Positions 1-5,395 of a DNA stretch of 5,395 bases are shown here, piece by piece. A program made the position numbers and the translations under genes. Within the stretch, counting starts at the first letter, position 1. The number at the start of each line of letters is the position of its first letter. The notes beneath the pieces were generated by a model that saw only the letters and a list, made by a program, of their open reading frames with translations, ran no database searches and was not told where the DNA came from. The stretch comes from Francisellaceae bacterium. Lineage in GTDB: Bacteria > Pseudomonadota > Gammaproteobacteria > Berkiellales > Berkiellaceae. The stretch lies in assembly GCA_023266415.1 (NCBI GenBank), contig JAHFQG010000085.1, forward strand, positions 1 through 5,395, written 5' to 3'.

Positions 1-932
1 TGTGTGACATGGTGATGGATCCAGAAATCGACACTGTGGTAGCCGCCATTGTCGGCTCAGCTGGGTTATTACCTACCTTAGCGGCCGCTAAAGCAGGTAA
101 AACAATTTTATTGGCCAACAAAGAAGCCTTAGTCGTGGCCGGCCATTTTTTCATGGAAGCGGTTCAAGTGTCTCACGCCACCTTGTGCCCTGTTGACAGT
201 GAACACAATGCCATCTGGCAATGTATGCCCGATACCTTTATAAGCGGGGTATGTCCGCCCTCTGTGCGAAAAGTTATTTTAACCGCATCGGGCGGCCCAT
301 TTCGTACTTGGACTTTAGCAGAAATGCATGCAGCAACGCCTCAGCAAGCCATATCACACCCCAATTGGCGGATGGGCCCTAAAATATCGGTCGATTCAGC
401 CACCTTGGTCAATAAAGGCCTAGAGTGGATAGAAGCTTGTTGGTTGTTTGGCTTAAATGAATCCAAATTAGAGATACTCATCCATCCCCAAAGCCTCATT
501 CATTCCATGGTTGAAATGAGCGACAGCTCTATTTTGGCACAATTGGGCCCCTCTGATATGCGGGTGGCCATTGCCTATGCTTTGGGTGGGGAAGATCGCA
601 TCAGCAGTGGAGTGGCCTCCCTCGATTGGACCCAAGTGGCTTCTTTAAGCTTTGAAGCCCCCGACGAACAACGCTTCCCTGCCCTGAAGCTGGTGAAAGA
701 GGCGTTTAAAACCGCCCCCCACATGCCCTGTATTTTGAATGCCGCCAATGAAGTGGCTGTAAACGCTTTTTTAAAAGGGCATATTGGCTTTTTAGACATT
801 TATGCCACCCTAGAAGCCATGCTATCACACGATTTTGGTCGTACTTTTACCTCAGTGGCAGATTTATTGGATTTAGATCAACGCGTCCGCAAACAAAGTA
901 GTTTGTATGCGGGTTTGGAACAGGTATACTAG
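1..932 (+). CDS. dxr: 1-deoxy-D-xylulose 5-phosphate reductoisomerase (Dxr/IspC), 5'-truncated by the window edge
   Basis: Dxr is the cytoplasmic NADPH- and metal-dependent enzyme that rearranges and reduces 1-deoxy-D-xylulose 5-phosphate to 2-C-methyl-D-erythritol 4-phosphate, the first committed step of the MEP isoprenoid pathway. The frame is open from base 3, upstream of the first ATG at 9, so the gene continues off the window. By alignment to E. coli Dxr from memory, about 85 N-terminal residues, most of the NADPH-binding fold, are missing. Visible motifs: GKTILLANKE; PVDSEHNAI with metal ligands Asp (195-197) and Glu (201-203); the SGGPF phosphate loop; the HPNWRMG flexible lid; and KISVDSATLVNKGLEWIEA, whose Glu at 423-425 is the third metal ligand. 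LNAANEVAV and a complete C-terminal helical domain follow. All active-site residues in view are present, so the gene looks functional. Leucine codons are mostly TTA/TTG, unlike the adjoining start of bamA. The usual next gene, rseP, is absent. Confidence 0.97.
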   Translation, partial: CDMVMDPEIDTVVAAIVGSAGLLPTLAAAKAGKTILLANKEALVVAGHFFMEAVQVSHATLCPVDSEHNAIWQCMPDTFISGVCPPSVRKVILTASGGPFRTWTLAEMHAATPQQAISHPNWRMGPKISVDSATLVNKGLEWIEACWLFGLNESKLEILIHPQSLIHSMVEMSDSSILAQLGPSDMRVAIAYALGGEDRISSGVASLDWTQVASLSFEAPDEQRFPALKLVKEAFKTAPHMPCILNAANEVAVNAFLKGHIGFLDIYATLEAMLSHDFGRTFTSVADLLDLDQRVRKQSSLYAGLEQVY

Positions 933-957
933 AGGGCTTATTCTGGTAAGAAGTGTT

Positions 958-3273
958 ATGCGTACAGTATTATCATTGTTAGTTGGCCTACTATTTTCTA
1001 TGCCTGTCTGGGCTTTTGAACCTTTTGTGGTATCTGATATCCACATCGAAGGTCTCGATCACCTCAGCGAAGGCACCGTTCTCAATTATCTGCCCGTCAA
1101 AGTGGGCGATACCGTCCATGAATCCCAGACCCCTGCCATCGTCAAAGCCCTCTTCAAAACCGGTTTTTTTGAAAACATTCAACTCAGTCGGGAAGGCGAT
1201 ACCCTCGTGGTGGTGGTCCAAGAAAGACCTACCATCAGTCATATCACCCTGCTGGGCAATCGAGACCTCAAAACCGACGATCTAATGAAAAACTTACGAT
1301 CAGTCGGATTGGTCGAAGGCCGTATCTTCGACAAAGTCATGCTGTCTGAGGTCCAACAAGAACTTCAACGCCAATACTTCAGCCGTGGAAAATATGCCGT
1401 CACAGTAGACATTGAAACCAAACCTGAATCCCGCAATCGCGTGGCCCTCACCCTTCGTATTCATGAGGGAAAACCTGCAAAAATTCGTGAAATCAATATT
1501 GTGGGGAACCACGCCTTTTCCGAAAGCTTCTTGCGCCAACAAATGCAACTGTCTTCCACCCATTGGCTCAGCTGGTTTACCAAAGACGACCAATACGCCA
1601 AACAAAAACTGTCGGGTGACCGCGAAACTCTTCGCTCTTACTACCTCGATCGAGGATATCTTAATTTTCAGCTCGATTCCACCCAAGTGGCCATGACCCC
1701 CAACAAACAAGATATTTATATTACCCTCAATATCCTAGAGGGTGACATCTATACTCTCAAAGACATTCAGTTTAAAGGGGAATTGCTGTTACCCGAAAAA
1801 GAACTTCGGGCTTTGTTGAGCATTCATTCAGGCGAAATCTTTTCAAGAAGCAAGGTAACCGACTCTATTGCAGCTATGACCGATCGCCTCGGAGAAATGG
1901 GATACGCCTTCGCCAACATCCTGGTCGACCCCAATATCCAACCCGATACCCATACTGTCTCCCTCATTTTCACCCTCGAACCTGGCCATCGGTATTATGT
2001 CCGCCAAGTCCGTTTTGTGGGTAACGTCAAAACCGAAGATCGCGTGTTGCGTCGCGAGGTATCCCAGTTTGAAGGGGCCGTCATCTCCAGCAAACAAGTG
2101 AAAGAATCCCAAACTCGCCTCAATCGCACTGGCTATTTCAGCGACGTCCAAGTTGATGTTCGCCCTGTTTCTGGTATTACCGACCAAGTGGATGTCATTT
2201 ATACCGTCAAAGAAGCTTCCTCTGGTCAACTCAGTGGCAGCGTAGGGTACTCTGACTTAGATGGCCTATTGTTCCAATTTAGCGTCAGTAACCGTAATTT
2301 TGTGGGAACCGGAAACAATGTGGACTTCGTATTTAACCGCAGCCACTCTTCCACCACCTACAGTGTCGGCTATCTAAACCCTTATTATACCGCCCATGGC
2401 GTTAGCCGCGGGTTCCACCTCTTTTTTAACGAAACCGATCTGTCCAATACCACCAAAATTGCCAATTATGCCACCAACAACTTAGGTGGAAACCTAGAAT
2501 ATGGTGTCCCCCTAGGCAGCTTGATCCGCCTCAATCTGGGTTTAGGGTACAACCATACCCTATTGGCCGTGAATACCCAAACGGCGCCTGGTGAAATTAT
2601 TGGCTTTGTGGACGAACATGGTAAACGCTACCAAGAAATCGATGCCAGCCTGAGCTGGGTATACAATTCGCTCGATCGCTACGTCTTCCCCGAATCGGGT
2701 TTTCGACTCAGCACTGGGGGTATGGCCTCCATTCCCAGCGCCGATTTGCAATATTATCGCCTCAATGCCGAAACTCAACTGTTTCGGCCCCTGTTTTACG
2801 ACTTTCTCTTTTTCTCACAAGCTTCTGTGGGCTATGGCAACGGCTATGGCAAAACCAATGCCTTGCCCTTCTTCAAAAACTTTTTTTCGGGCGGTGCACG
2901 CAGCATACGAGGTTATGGTGAAAGCTCTTTGGGTCCCCGAGATGCCTTTGGTGCCCCTTTGGGCGGTAACTTTAAAGTAGAAGGAAGCACCGGTATCGTG
3001 CTCCCTAACTTTATTTCGCCTGAAACCAAATCTGTGCGCACCCAAGTGTTTTTGGATGTGGGACAAGTGTTTGATACACGGGATTATAAACGAGTGGCCA
3101 ATGGCACCACTGTGTCTGTTGTCAATCCCGCCGGTTTGCGTCTCTCCAGTGGGGTATCCGTCACCTGGATGTCGCCTTTAGCTCCCTTGGTGTTCAGTTA
3201 TGCTATACCGCTCAATGACAAACCGGGCGATAACATACAACGTTTTAGCTTTACTTTTGGTACATTCTTTTAA
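958..3273 (+). CDS. bamA: Outer membrane protein assembly factor BamA (Omp85 family)
   Basis: BamA is the core of the BAM complex, which folds and inserts beta-barrel proteins into the outer membrane. The product is 771 aa (E. coli 810). Signal peptide: MRTVLSLLVGLLFSMPVWA, with likely cleavage after residue 19. Five POTRA repeats follow at about 24-91, 92-172, 173-262, 263-343 and 344-420, with recurring features such as I.I.GN and GYF. The C-terminal barrel runs from about 421 to 771. It includes the loop-6 motif IRGYG (Arg651), essential in the family, and ends in an aromatic beta-signal (FSFTFGTFF). I chose ATG 958 because it begins directly with the signal peptide, behind a weak purine-rich GGTAAGAAG. 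An in-frame ATG at 907 would add 17 residues and overlap dxr by 26 bases with no visible ribosome site. The stop TAA lies in TAATG at the skp junction. Downstream skp fits the pathway, as Skp delivers BamA substrates. Confidence 0.97.
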   Translation: MRTVLSLLVGLLFSMPVWAFEPFVVSDIHIEGLDHLSEGTVLNYLPVKVGDTVHESQTPAIVKALFKTGFFENIQLSREGDTLVVVVQERPTISHITLLGNRDLKTDDLMKNLRSVGLVEGRIFDKVMLSEVQQELQRQYFSRGKYAVTVDIETKPESRNRVALTLRIHEGKPAKIREINIVGNHAFSESFLRQQMQLSSTHWLSWFTKDDQYAKQKLSGDRETLRSYYLDRGYLNFQLDSTQVAMTPNKQDIYITLNILEGDIYTLKDIQFKGELLLPEKELRALLSIHSGEIFSRSKVTDSIAAMTDRLGEMGYAFANILVDPNIQPDTHTVSLIFTLEPGHRYYVRQVRFVGNVKTEDRVLRREVSQFEGAVISSKQVKESQTRLNRTGYFSDVQVDVRPVSGITDQVDVIYTVKEASSGQLSGSVGYSDLDGLLFQFSVSNRNFVGTGNNVDFVFNRSHSSTTYSVGYLNPYYTAHGVSRGFHLFFNETDLSNTTKIANYATNNLGGNLEYGVPLGSLIRLNLGLGYNHTLLAVNTQTAPGEIIGFVDEHGKRYQEIDASLSWVYNSLDRYVFPESGFRLSTGGMASIPSADLQYYRLNAETQLFRPLFYDFLFFSQASVGYGNGYGKTNALPFFKNFFSGGARSIRGYGESSLGPRDAFGAPLGGNFKVEGSTGIVLPNFISPETKSVRTQVFLDVGQVFDTRDYKRVANGTTVSVVNPAGLRLSSGVSVTWMSPLAPLVFSYAIPLNDKPGDNIQRFSFTFGTFF

Positions 3274-3293
3274 TGAGGATAAAAATGAGGATA
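3272..3293 (+). repeat. Short direct repeat AATGAGGATA carrying twin ATG/Shine-Dalgarno units
   Basis: AATGAGGATA occurs at 3272-3281 and 3284-3293, 12 bases apart. Each copy has an in-frame ATG (3273, 3285) followed by GAGGA. The first GAGGA serves ATG 3285. The second (3287-3291) has no ATG at a proper distance after it, so it is either unused or a remnant of a displaced start. Confidence 0.8.
3275..3279 (+). promoter_or_regulatory. Ribosome binding site deciding the skp start
   Basis: GAGGA lies five bases before ATG 3285 and downstream of ATG 3273, so it supports 3285 as the skp start. It immediately follows the bamA stop (3271-3273), so ribosomes finishing bamA could reinitiate here. 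Confidence 0.7.
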
Positions 3294-3923
3294 CAATACA
3301 AACCAGATCACCAACCCAGCATTCGACATTGTCACCCCAGCATCCGACATCGTCACCCCAGCATCCGACATCGTCACCCCAGCATCCGACATCGTCACCC
3401 CAGCGTAGGCTGGGGTCCAGTCCGAGCACTAAAATCACTTGTGTTGGCTGTCCTGTGCGTACTATCCTTTTCTGCCAAAGCAGATGAATTAAAAATTGGC
3501 GTGATAGACGTGCGTAGCATCATCAGTACGTCCAAACAGGCCCAAGCTGTGTCAGAAAAACTGCAAAAAGAATTCGCGCCACGCGAAAAAGACATTGCAG
3601 CAGCTGATAAAGCTTTTCAAGAAAAAGCCGACAAATTCAAACGAGACAGTGCTGTCATGAGCGAATCCGAACGCACCAACTTCGAACGTGATATGCTGAA
3701 CATGCAGCGCGAACTTCAACGCAAACAAGCCGAGTTTCGAGAAGACACTTCCGTGCGTCAACAACAAGAAATGCAACAATTTCTGGAAAAAGTCAAAACT
3801 GCTGTCAATTCCGTGGCTGAAAAAGACAAAATGGATCTCATCATCCACAGCGATGCCGTGCCCTACGCCAAAGAAAAGCTGGATATCACCCAAAAAGTCG
3901 TCCGTGCTTTGGATGCGGGTTAA
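3285..3923 (+). CDS. skp: Periplasmic chaperone Skp/OmpH with a repeat-derived N-terminal extension
   Basis: Skp is a trimeric periplasmic chaperone that holds unfolded outer-membrane proteins after Sec export and passes them to BAM. The mature part, from DELKIGVIDVRSI (Asp codon 3483) to the stop, is 146 aa, close to E. coli Skp (141). It has the expected beta-strand start, long charged coiled-coil tentacles (about 3550-3810) and the closing DLIIHSDAVPYAKEKLDIT core. The signal peptide core is SLVLAVLCVLSFSAKA, with AKA cleavage before Asp. Before it lies an unusual basic region of about 50 residues that includes HPSIRHR repeats encoded by 21-base DNA repeats. Total length is 212 aa against about 160-170 for the family. 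ATG 3285 is preferred: GAGGA sits at 3275-3279 with a 5-base spacer. ATG 3273, overlapping the bamA stop, would give 216 aa but has no Shine-Dalgarno. GTG 3441 would leave a signal peptide without a positive n-region. Whether the extended precursor is exported cannot be told from sequence. Confidence 0.88.
   Translation: MRIQYKPDHQPSIRHCHPSIRHRHPSIRHRHPSIRHRHPSVGWGPVRALKSLVLAVLCVLSFSAKADELKIGVIDVRSIISTSKQAQAVSEKLQKEFAPREKDIAAADKAFQEKADKFKRDSAVMSESERTNFERDMLNMQRELQRKQAEFREDTSVRQQQEMQQFLEKVKTAVNSVAEKDKMDLIIHSDAVPYAKEKLDITQKVVRALDAG
3315..3404 (+). repeat. 21-base tandem repeat (minisatellite) inside the skp leader
   Basis: Four consecutive 21-base units start at 3315, 3336, 3357 and 3378, followed by a six-base partial fifth unit (CCCAGC, 3399-3404). 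Units 2-4 are identical. Unit 1 differs by two C-to-T changes (CATTCGACATT against CATCCGACATC). A weak zeroth copy may precede it at 3294-3314, but it matches only about half of the positions. The period is a multiple of three, so copy-number change keeps the skp frame, and each unit adds the seven residues HPSIRHR. There are no spacers between units. Identity of the right-hand copies suggests recent expansion by slippage or recombination. Confidence 0.93.
3397..3416 (+). repeat. REP-like palindrome closing the tandem array
   Basis: ACCCCAGC (3397-3404) and GCTGGGGT (3409-3416) are perfect 8-base inverted complements around a four-base loop (GTAG). The arm is preceded by GTC and followed by CCAG. 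That GTC-palindrome-CCAG layout resembles the short dispersed REP-like palindromes common in proteobacterial genomes, whose mistranslation gives peptides such as LDPSLRWGDD on the opposite strand. Family membership is inferred from pattern alone. The left arm is itself the last copy of the sequence repeated upstream, so the array looks like a palindrome whose left half was amplified. No T-run follows, so it is not an intrinsic terminator on the + strand. Confidence 0.75.
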
Positions 3924-4960
3924 TGAAGGCCTTTTCTATTACATTGAGTGAGTTGGCCAACCAGTTTCGACTGATCCTAGTGGGAGATCCCACCCGTCTC
4001 ATCACGGGTGTCTCCACCCTCGAAAAAGCCACCCCAAACGATATCTCCTTTTTCGCCCATGAAAAATATGGCGAGGCCTTAAAAAATACTCAGTCCGGGG
4101 CCGTTATTCTTACCCCCGAACAGGCCAATTTATGTCCCACCAATGCCCTCATCACCCCCAATCCCAAATGGGCCTTGATGCAACTTTTGCAACATTTTTC
4201 TCCCCCTAAAGTCTTTGCCAGAGGCATTCACCCAACGGCTGTCATTCAAGAAGAGGCCACCATCGACCCTTCCGCCTCCATTGGTCCCTATGTTGTCATT
4301 GGCAAAAGCCAAATTGGTCCCGATGTGGTGATAGAAGCCCATTGTGTCATTGGGGATGACTGCATGATTGGCCGTAAAACTCACCTCAAACCTCGCGTTA
4401 CTCTATACGATGATGTCACTATCGGAGAGTACGGACTCATCCAGAGTGGCGTTGTGTTGGGCGCCGATGGCTTCGGATTTGTGCAAGGCAGCAACGGATG
4501 GGAAAAAATTCCCCAAATTGGCGGGCTACATATCGGTAACCGAGTCGATATCGGTGCCAATACCACCCTCGATCGCGGAGCCTTAGCCCCCACCACCGTG
4601 GGTGATGGCGTTATCCTCGATAACCTCATTCAAGTGGGCCACAATGTGGATATCGGTGATCAAACCGCTATCGCTGCTTGTACCGCCATCGCTGGCAGCA
4701 CCAAAATTGGAAAACGCTGCATGATAGGAGGAAGCTCTATGCTCTCTGGCCATATCTATCTCGCTGACGACGTACACTTGGCGGGAGGAACAGGCGTTGC
4801 CAACAGCATCAAAGAAAAAGGGGTGTATGCCTCTGGGCTCAGCGCACGTCCTTACGAACAATGGCGTCGTAACTTGGCCCGATTCCACCACCTAGATGAG
4901 TTGTGGAAGCGGGTTAAAAAGCTTGAAAAAGAATCCAGTGAGAAATCGAAAATAGGGTAG
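3923..4960 (+). CDS. lpxD: UDP-3-O-(3-hydroxyacyl)glucosamine N-acyltransferase LpxD
   Basis: LpxD adds the second 3-hydroxyacyl chain from acyl-ACP to UDP-3-O-acylglucosamine, the third step of lipid A synthesis in the cytoplasm. The product is 345 aa (E. coli 341). An N-terminal uridine-binding domain covers about residues 1-100 and includes GVSTLEKATPNDISFF. A left-handed beta helix of hexapeptide repeats follows (about 105-315), with IHPTAVI, VVIGKSQIG, VLGADGFGF, KIPQIGGLHIG, IGANTTLDRGAL, NLIQVGHNVDIG and KRCMIGGSSM. Catalytic His240 in GHNVDIG matches E. coli His239, and His277 in SGHIYL matches His276. The C-terminus is a charged helix (FHHLDELWKRVKKLEKE), as expected for the ACP-recruiting tail. 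The start ATG shares one base with the skp stop (TAATG), so translation is probably coupled to skp; only weak purine matches precede it. fabZ follows after four bases. Confidence 0.97.
   Translation: MKAFSITLSELANQFRLILVGDPTRLITGVSTLEKATPNDISFFAHEKYGEALKNTQSGAVILTPEQANLCPTNALITPNPKWALMQLLQHFSPPKVFARGIHPTAVIQEEATIDPSASIGPYVVIGKSQIGPDVVIEAHCVIGDDCMIGRKTHLKPRVTLYDDVTIGEYGLIQSGVVLGADGFGFVQGSNGWEKIPQIGGLHIGNRVDIGANTTLDRGALAPTTVGDGVILDNLIQVGHNVDIGDQTAIAACTAIAGSTKIGKRCMIGGSSMLSGHIYLADDVHLAGGTGVANSIKEKGVYASGLSARPYEQWRRNLARFHHLDELWKRVKKLEKESSEKSKIG
4954..4957 (+). promoter_or_regulatory. Ribosome binding site of fabZ
   Basis: AGGG ends directly before the lpxD stop codon TAG (4958-4960) and is seven bases from the fabZ ATG at 4965. 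It therefore lies within the last codons of lpxD, consistent with coupled translation in an operon. Confidence 0.6.
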
Positions 4961-4964
4961 AAAC

Positions 4965-5395
4965 ATGAAAGATACAATGGATATTAATGATGTCATGCGG
5001 TTGCTGCCGCATCGTTATCCCTTCCTACTCATTGATAAAGTCATTGAGTATAACGATGGGAAATCCTTGATAGCAGTGAAAAACGTCACCATCACTGAAC
5101 CCTGGTTCACAGGCCATTTTCCCGCCGAACCAGTTATGCCGGGGGTGCTTATTCTAGAAGCCCTGGCCCAAGCGGCCGGTATTCTGGCCTATCGAAGCTT
5201 TGGTCATAGCCCCGAAAAATCTTTATATTTGTTGGGATCCATTCACAATGCCCGCTTTAAGCAAGTGGTGCGCCCGGGAGATCAACTCCTGTTACACATC
5301 ACTTTCATTGGTTCCAAAGGTCATTTTTGTAAAGTCGAAGCCCGCGCTGAAGTAGATGGTCAAGTGGTCTGCACCGCCGACATTATGAGCGCTAG
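4965..5395 (+). CDS. fabZ: (3R)-hydroxyacyl-ACP dehydratase FabZ, 3'-truncated by the window edge
   Basis: FabZ dehydrates (3R)-hydroxyacyl-ACP to trans-2-enoyl-ACP in type II fatty acid synthesis. It competes with LpxA and LpxD for hydroxyacyl-ACP, which explains its place in this lipid A cluster. The visible 143 residues begin MKDTMDINDVMRLLPHRYPF and run nearly to the family's full length (about 150) before the window ends mid-codon; no stop is seen. The hot-dog fold is clear: LPHRYPFLLID at 14-24, catalytic His51 in GHFPAEPVMPG, catalytic Glu65 in LILEALAQAAG, then ARFKQVVRPGDQL. The His-to-Glu spacing equals that of E. coli (His54, Glu68). The ATG is four bases after the lpxD stop, with AGGG at 4954-4957 as ribosome site. 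lpxA would be expected next, outside the window. Confidence 0.96.
   Translation, partial: MKDTMDINDVMRLLPHRYPFLLIDKVIEYNDGKSLIAVKNVTITEPWFTGHFPAEPVMPGVLILEALAQAAGILAYRSFGHSPEKSLYLLGSIHNARFKQVVRPGDQLLLHITFIGSKGHFCKVEARAEVDGQVVCTADIMSA

Larger units (their letters stand above)
3288..3422 (+). mobile_element. Probable insertion of a palindromic repeat element at the skp start (boundaries inferred)
   Basis: Removing 3288-3422 (135 bases, 45 codons) would join ATG 3285, with its well-placed GAGGA, directly to CGA GCA CTA AAA TCA CTT, giving MRALKSLVLAVLCVLSFSAKA. That is an ordinary signal peptide with a basic n-region. The interior is repeat and REP-like palindrome and resembles no part of Skp. 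This suggests that an element entered, or grew, just after the start codon and persisted because it is in frame, as Rickettsia palindromic elements do inside coding genes. No convincing target-site duplication is visible, and the left edge could lie anywhere from about 3288 to 3314. No transposase is encoded here. Confidence 0.45.

Noticed and set aside
907..957. Upstream ATG start for bamA
   Set aside because: It overlaps dxr by 26 bases, lacks a ribosome site and adds residues before an already complete signal peptide at 958.
3315..3416. CRISPR array
   Set aside because: The units are contiguous 21-base tandem copies with no variable spacers, lie inside a coding frame, and have no cas genes nearby.
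3397..3420. Intrinsic terminator between bamA and skp
   Set aside because: The stem is GC-rich, but no T-run follows it on the + strand, and the skp frame continues through it to a complete chaperone.
3178..3438. Minus-strand open frame across the repeat, with WGDDVGC-type units
   Set aside because: It is the opposite-strand reading of the repeat (LDPSLRWGDD-like peptide) and covers the ends of bamA and skp. No ribosome site or family resemblance is seen.
3441..3482. GTG 3441 as the true skp start
   Set aside because: It would leave a 14-residue leader without a basic n-region (the nearby Arg and Lys lie upstream), and only a weak GAG precedes it. It is kept as a less likely alternative.
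3200..3487. Alternative + strand frame with SPQHPTS repeats
   Set aside because: It is a second frame of the same 21-base repeat that runs through the bamA end and skp start. The skp frame leads into a recognised signal peptide and mature protein, whereas this one stops without any known domain.

Overview
The window holds part of an envelope-biogenesis gene cluster, with every gene on the + strand: dxr (5' end outside the window), bamA, skp/ompH, lpxD and fabZ (3' end outside the window). This is the conserved dxr-(rseP)-bamA-skp-lpxD-fabZ-lpxA order of Gram-negative Proteobacteria. The protein sequences look gammaproteobacterial: the FabZ and LpxD motifs align closely with E. coli, and the LpxD catalytic histidines are offset from E. 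coli by a single residue. I cannot place the organism below class. Base composition is moderate, neither strongly AT- nor GC-rich.

Layout: bases 1-932 are the 3' three quarters of dxr (isoprenoid precursor synthesis). After a 25-base gap comes bamA (958-3273), a complete outer-membrane assembly gene with signal peptide, five POTRA domains and a 16-strand-type barrel. skp (3285-3923) follows with no real gap and encodes the periplasmic chaperone that carries outer-membrane proteins to BamA. lpxD (3923-4960) overlaps skp by one base (TAATG). fabZ (4965 to the window end) follows after four bases. There is no intergenic stretch over 300 bases and no RNA gene. The genes read as one operon linking OMP assembly (BamA, Skp) to lipid A synthesis (LpxD, and FabZ, which shares the 3-hydroxyacyl-ACP pool).

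Two things depart from the textbook cluster. First, rseP, normally between dxr and bamA, is absent, and leucine codon choice shifts at that junction. Second, the start of skp carries a roughly 135-base insert-like segment. It consists of a 21-base tandem repeat (one diverged and three identical copies, plus a partial copy) that ends in a REP-like palindrome. The segment is in frame, adds a His/Arg-rich repeat peptide of about 45 residues ahead of the Skp signal peptide, and seems to have separated the start codon from the signal peptide. The five upstream arms can compete for the single downstream arm, giving a nested set of alternative hairpins in the operon mRNA. This skp leader is the most unusual feature of the window.
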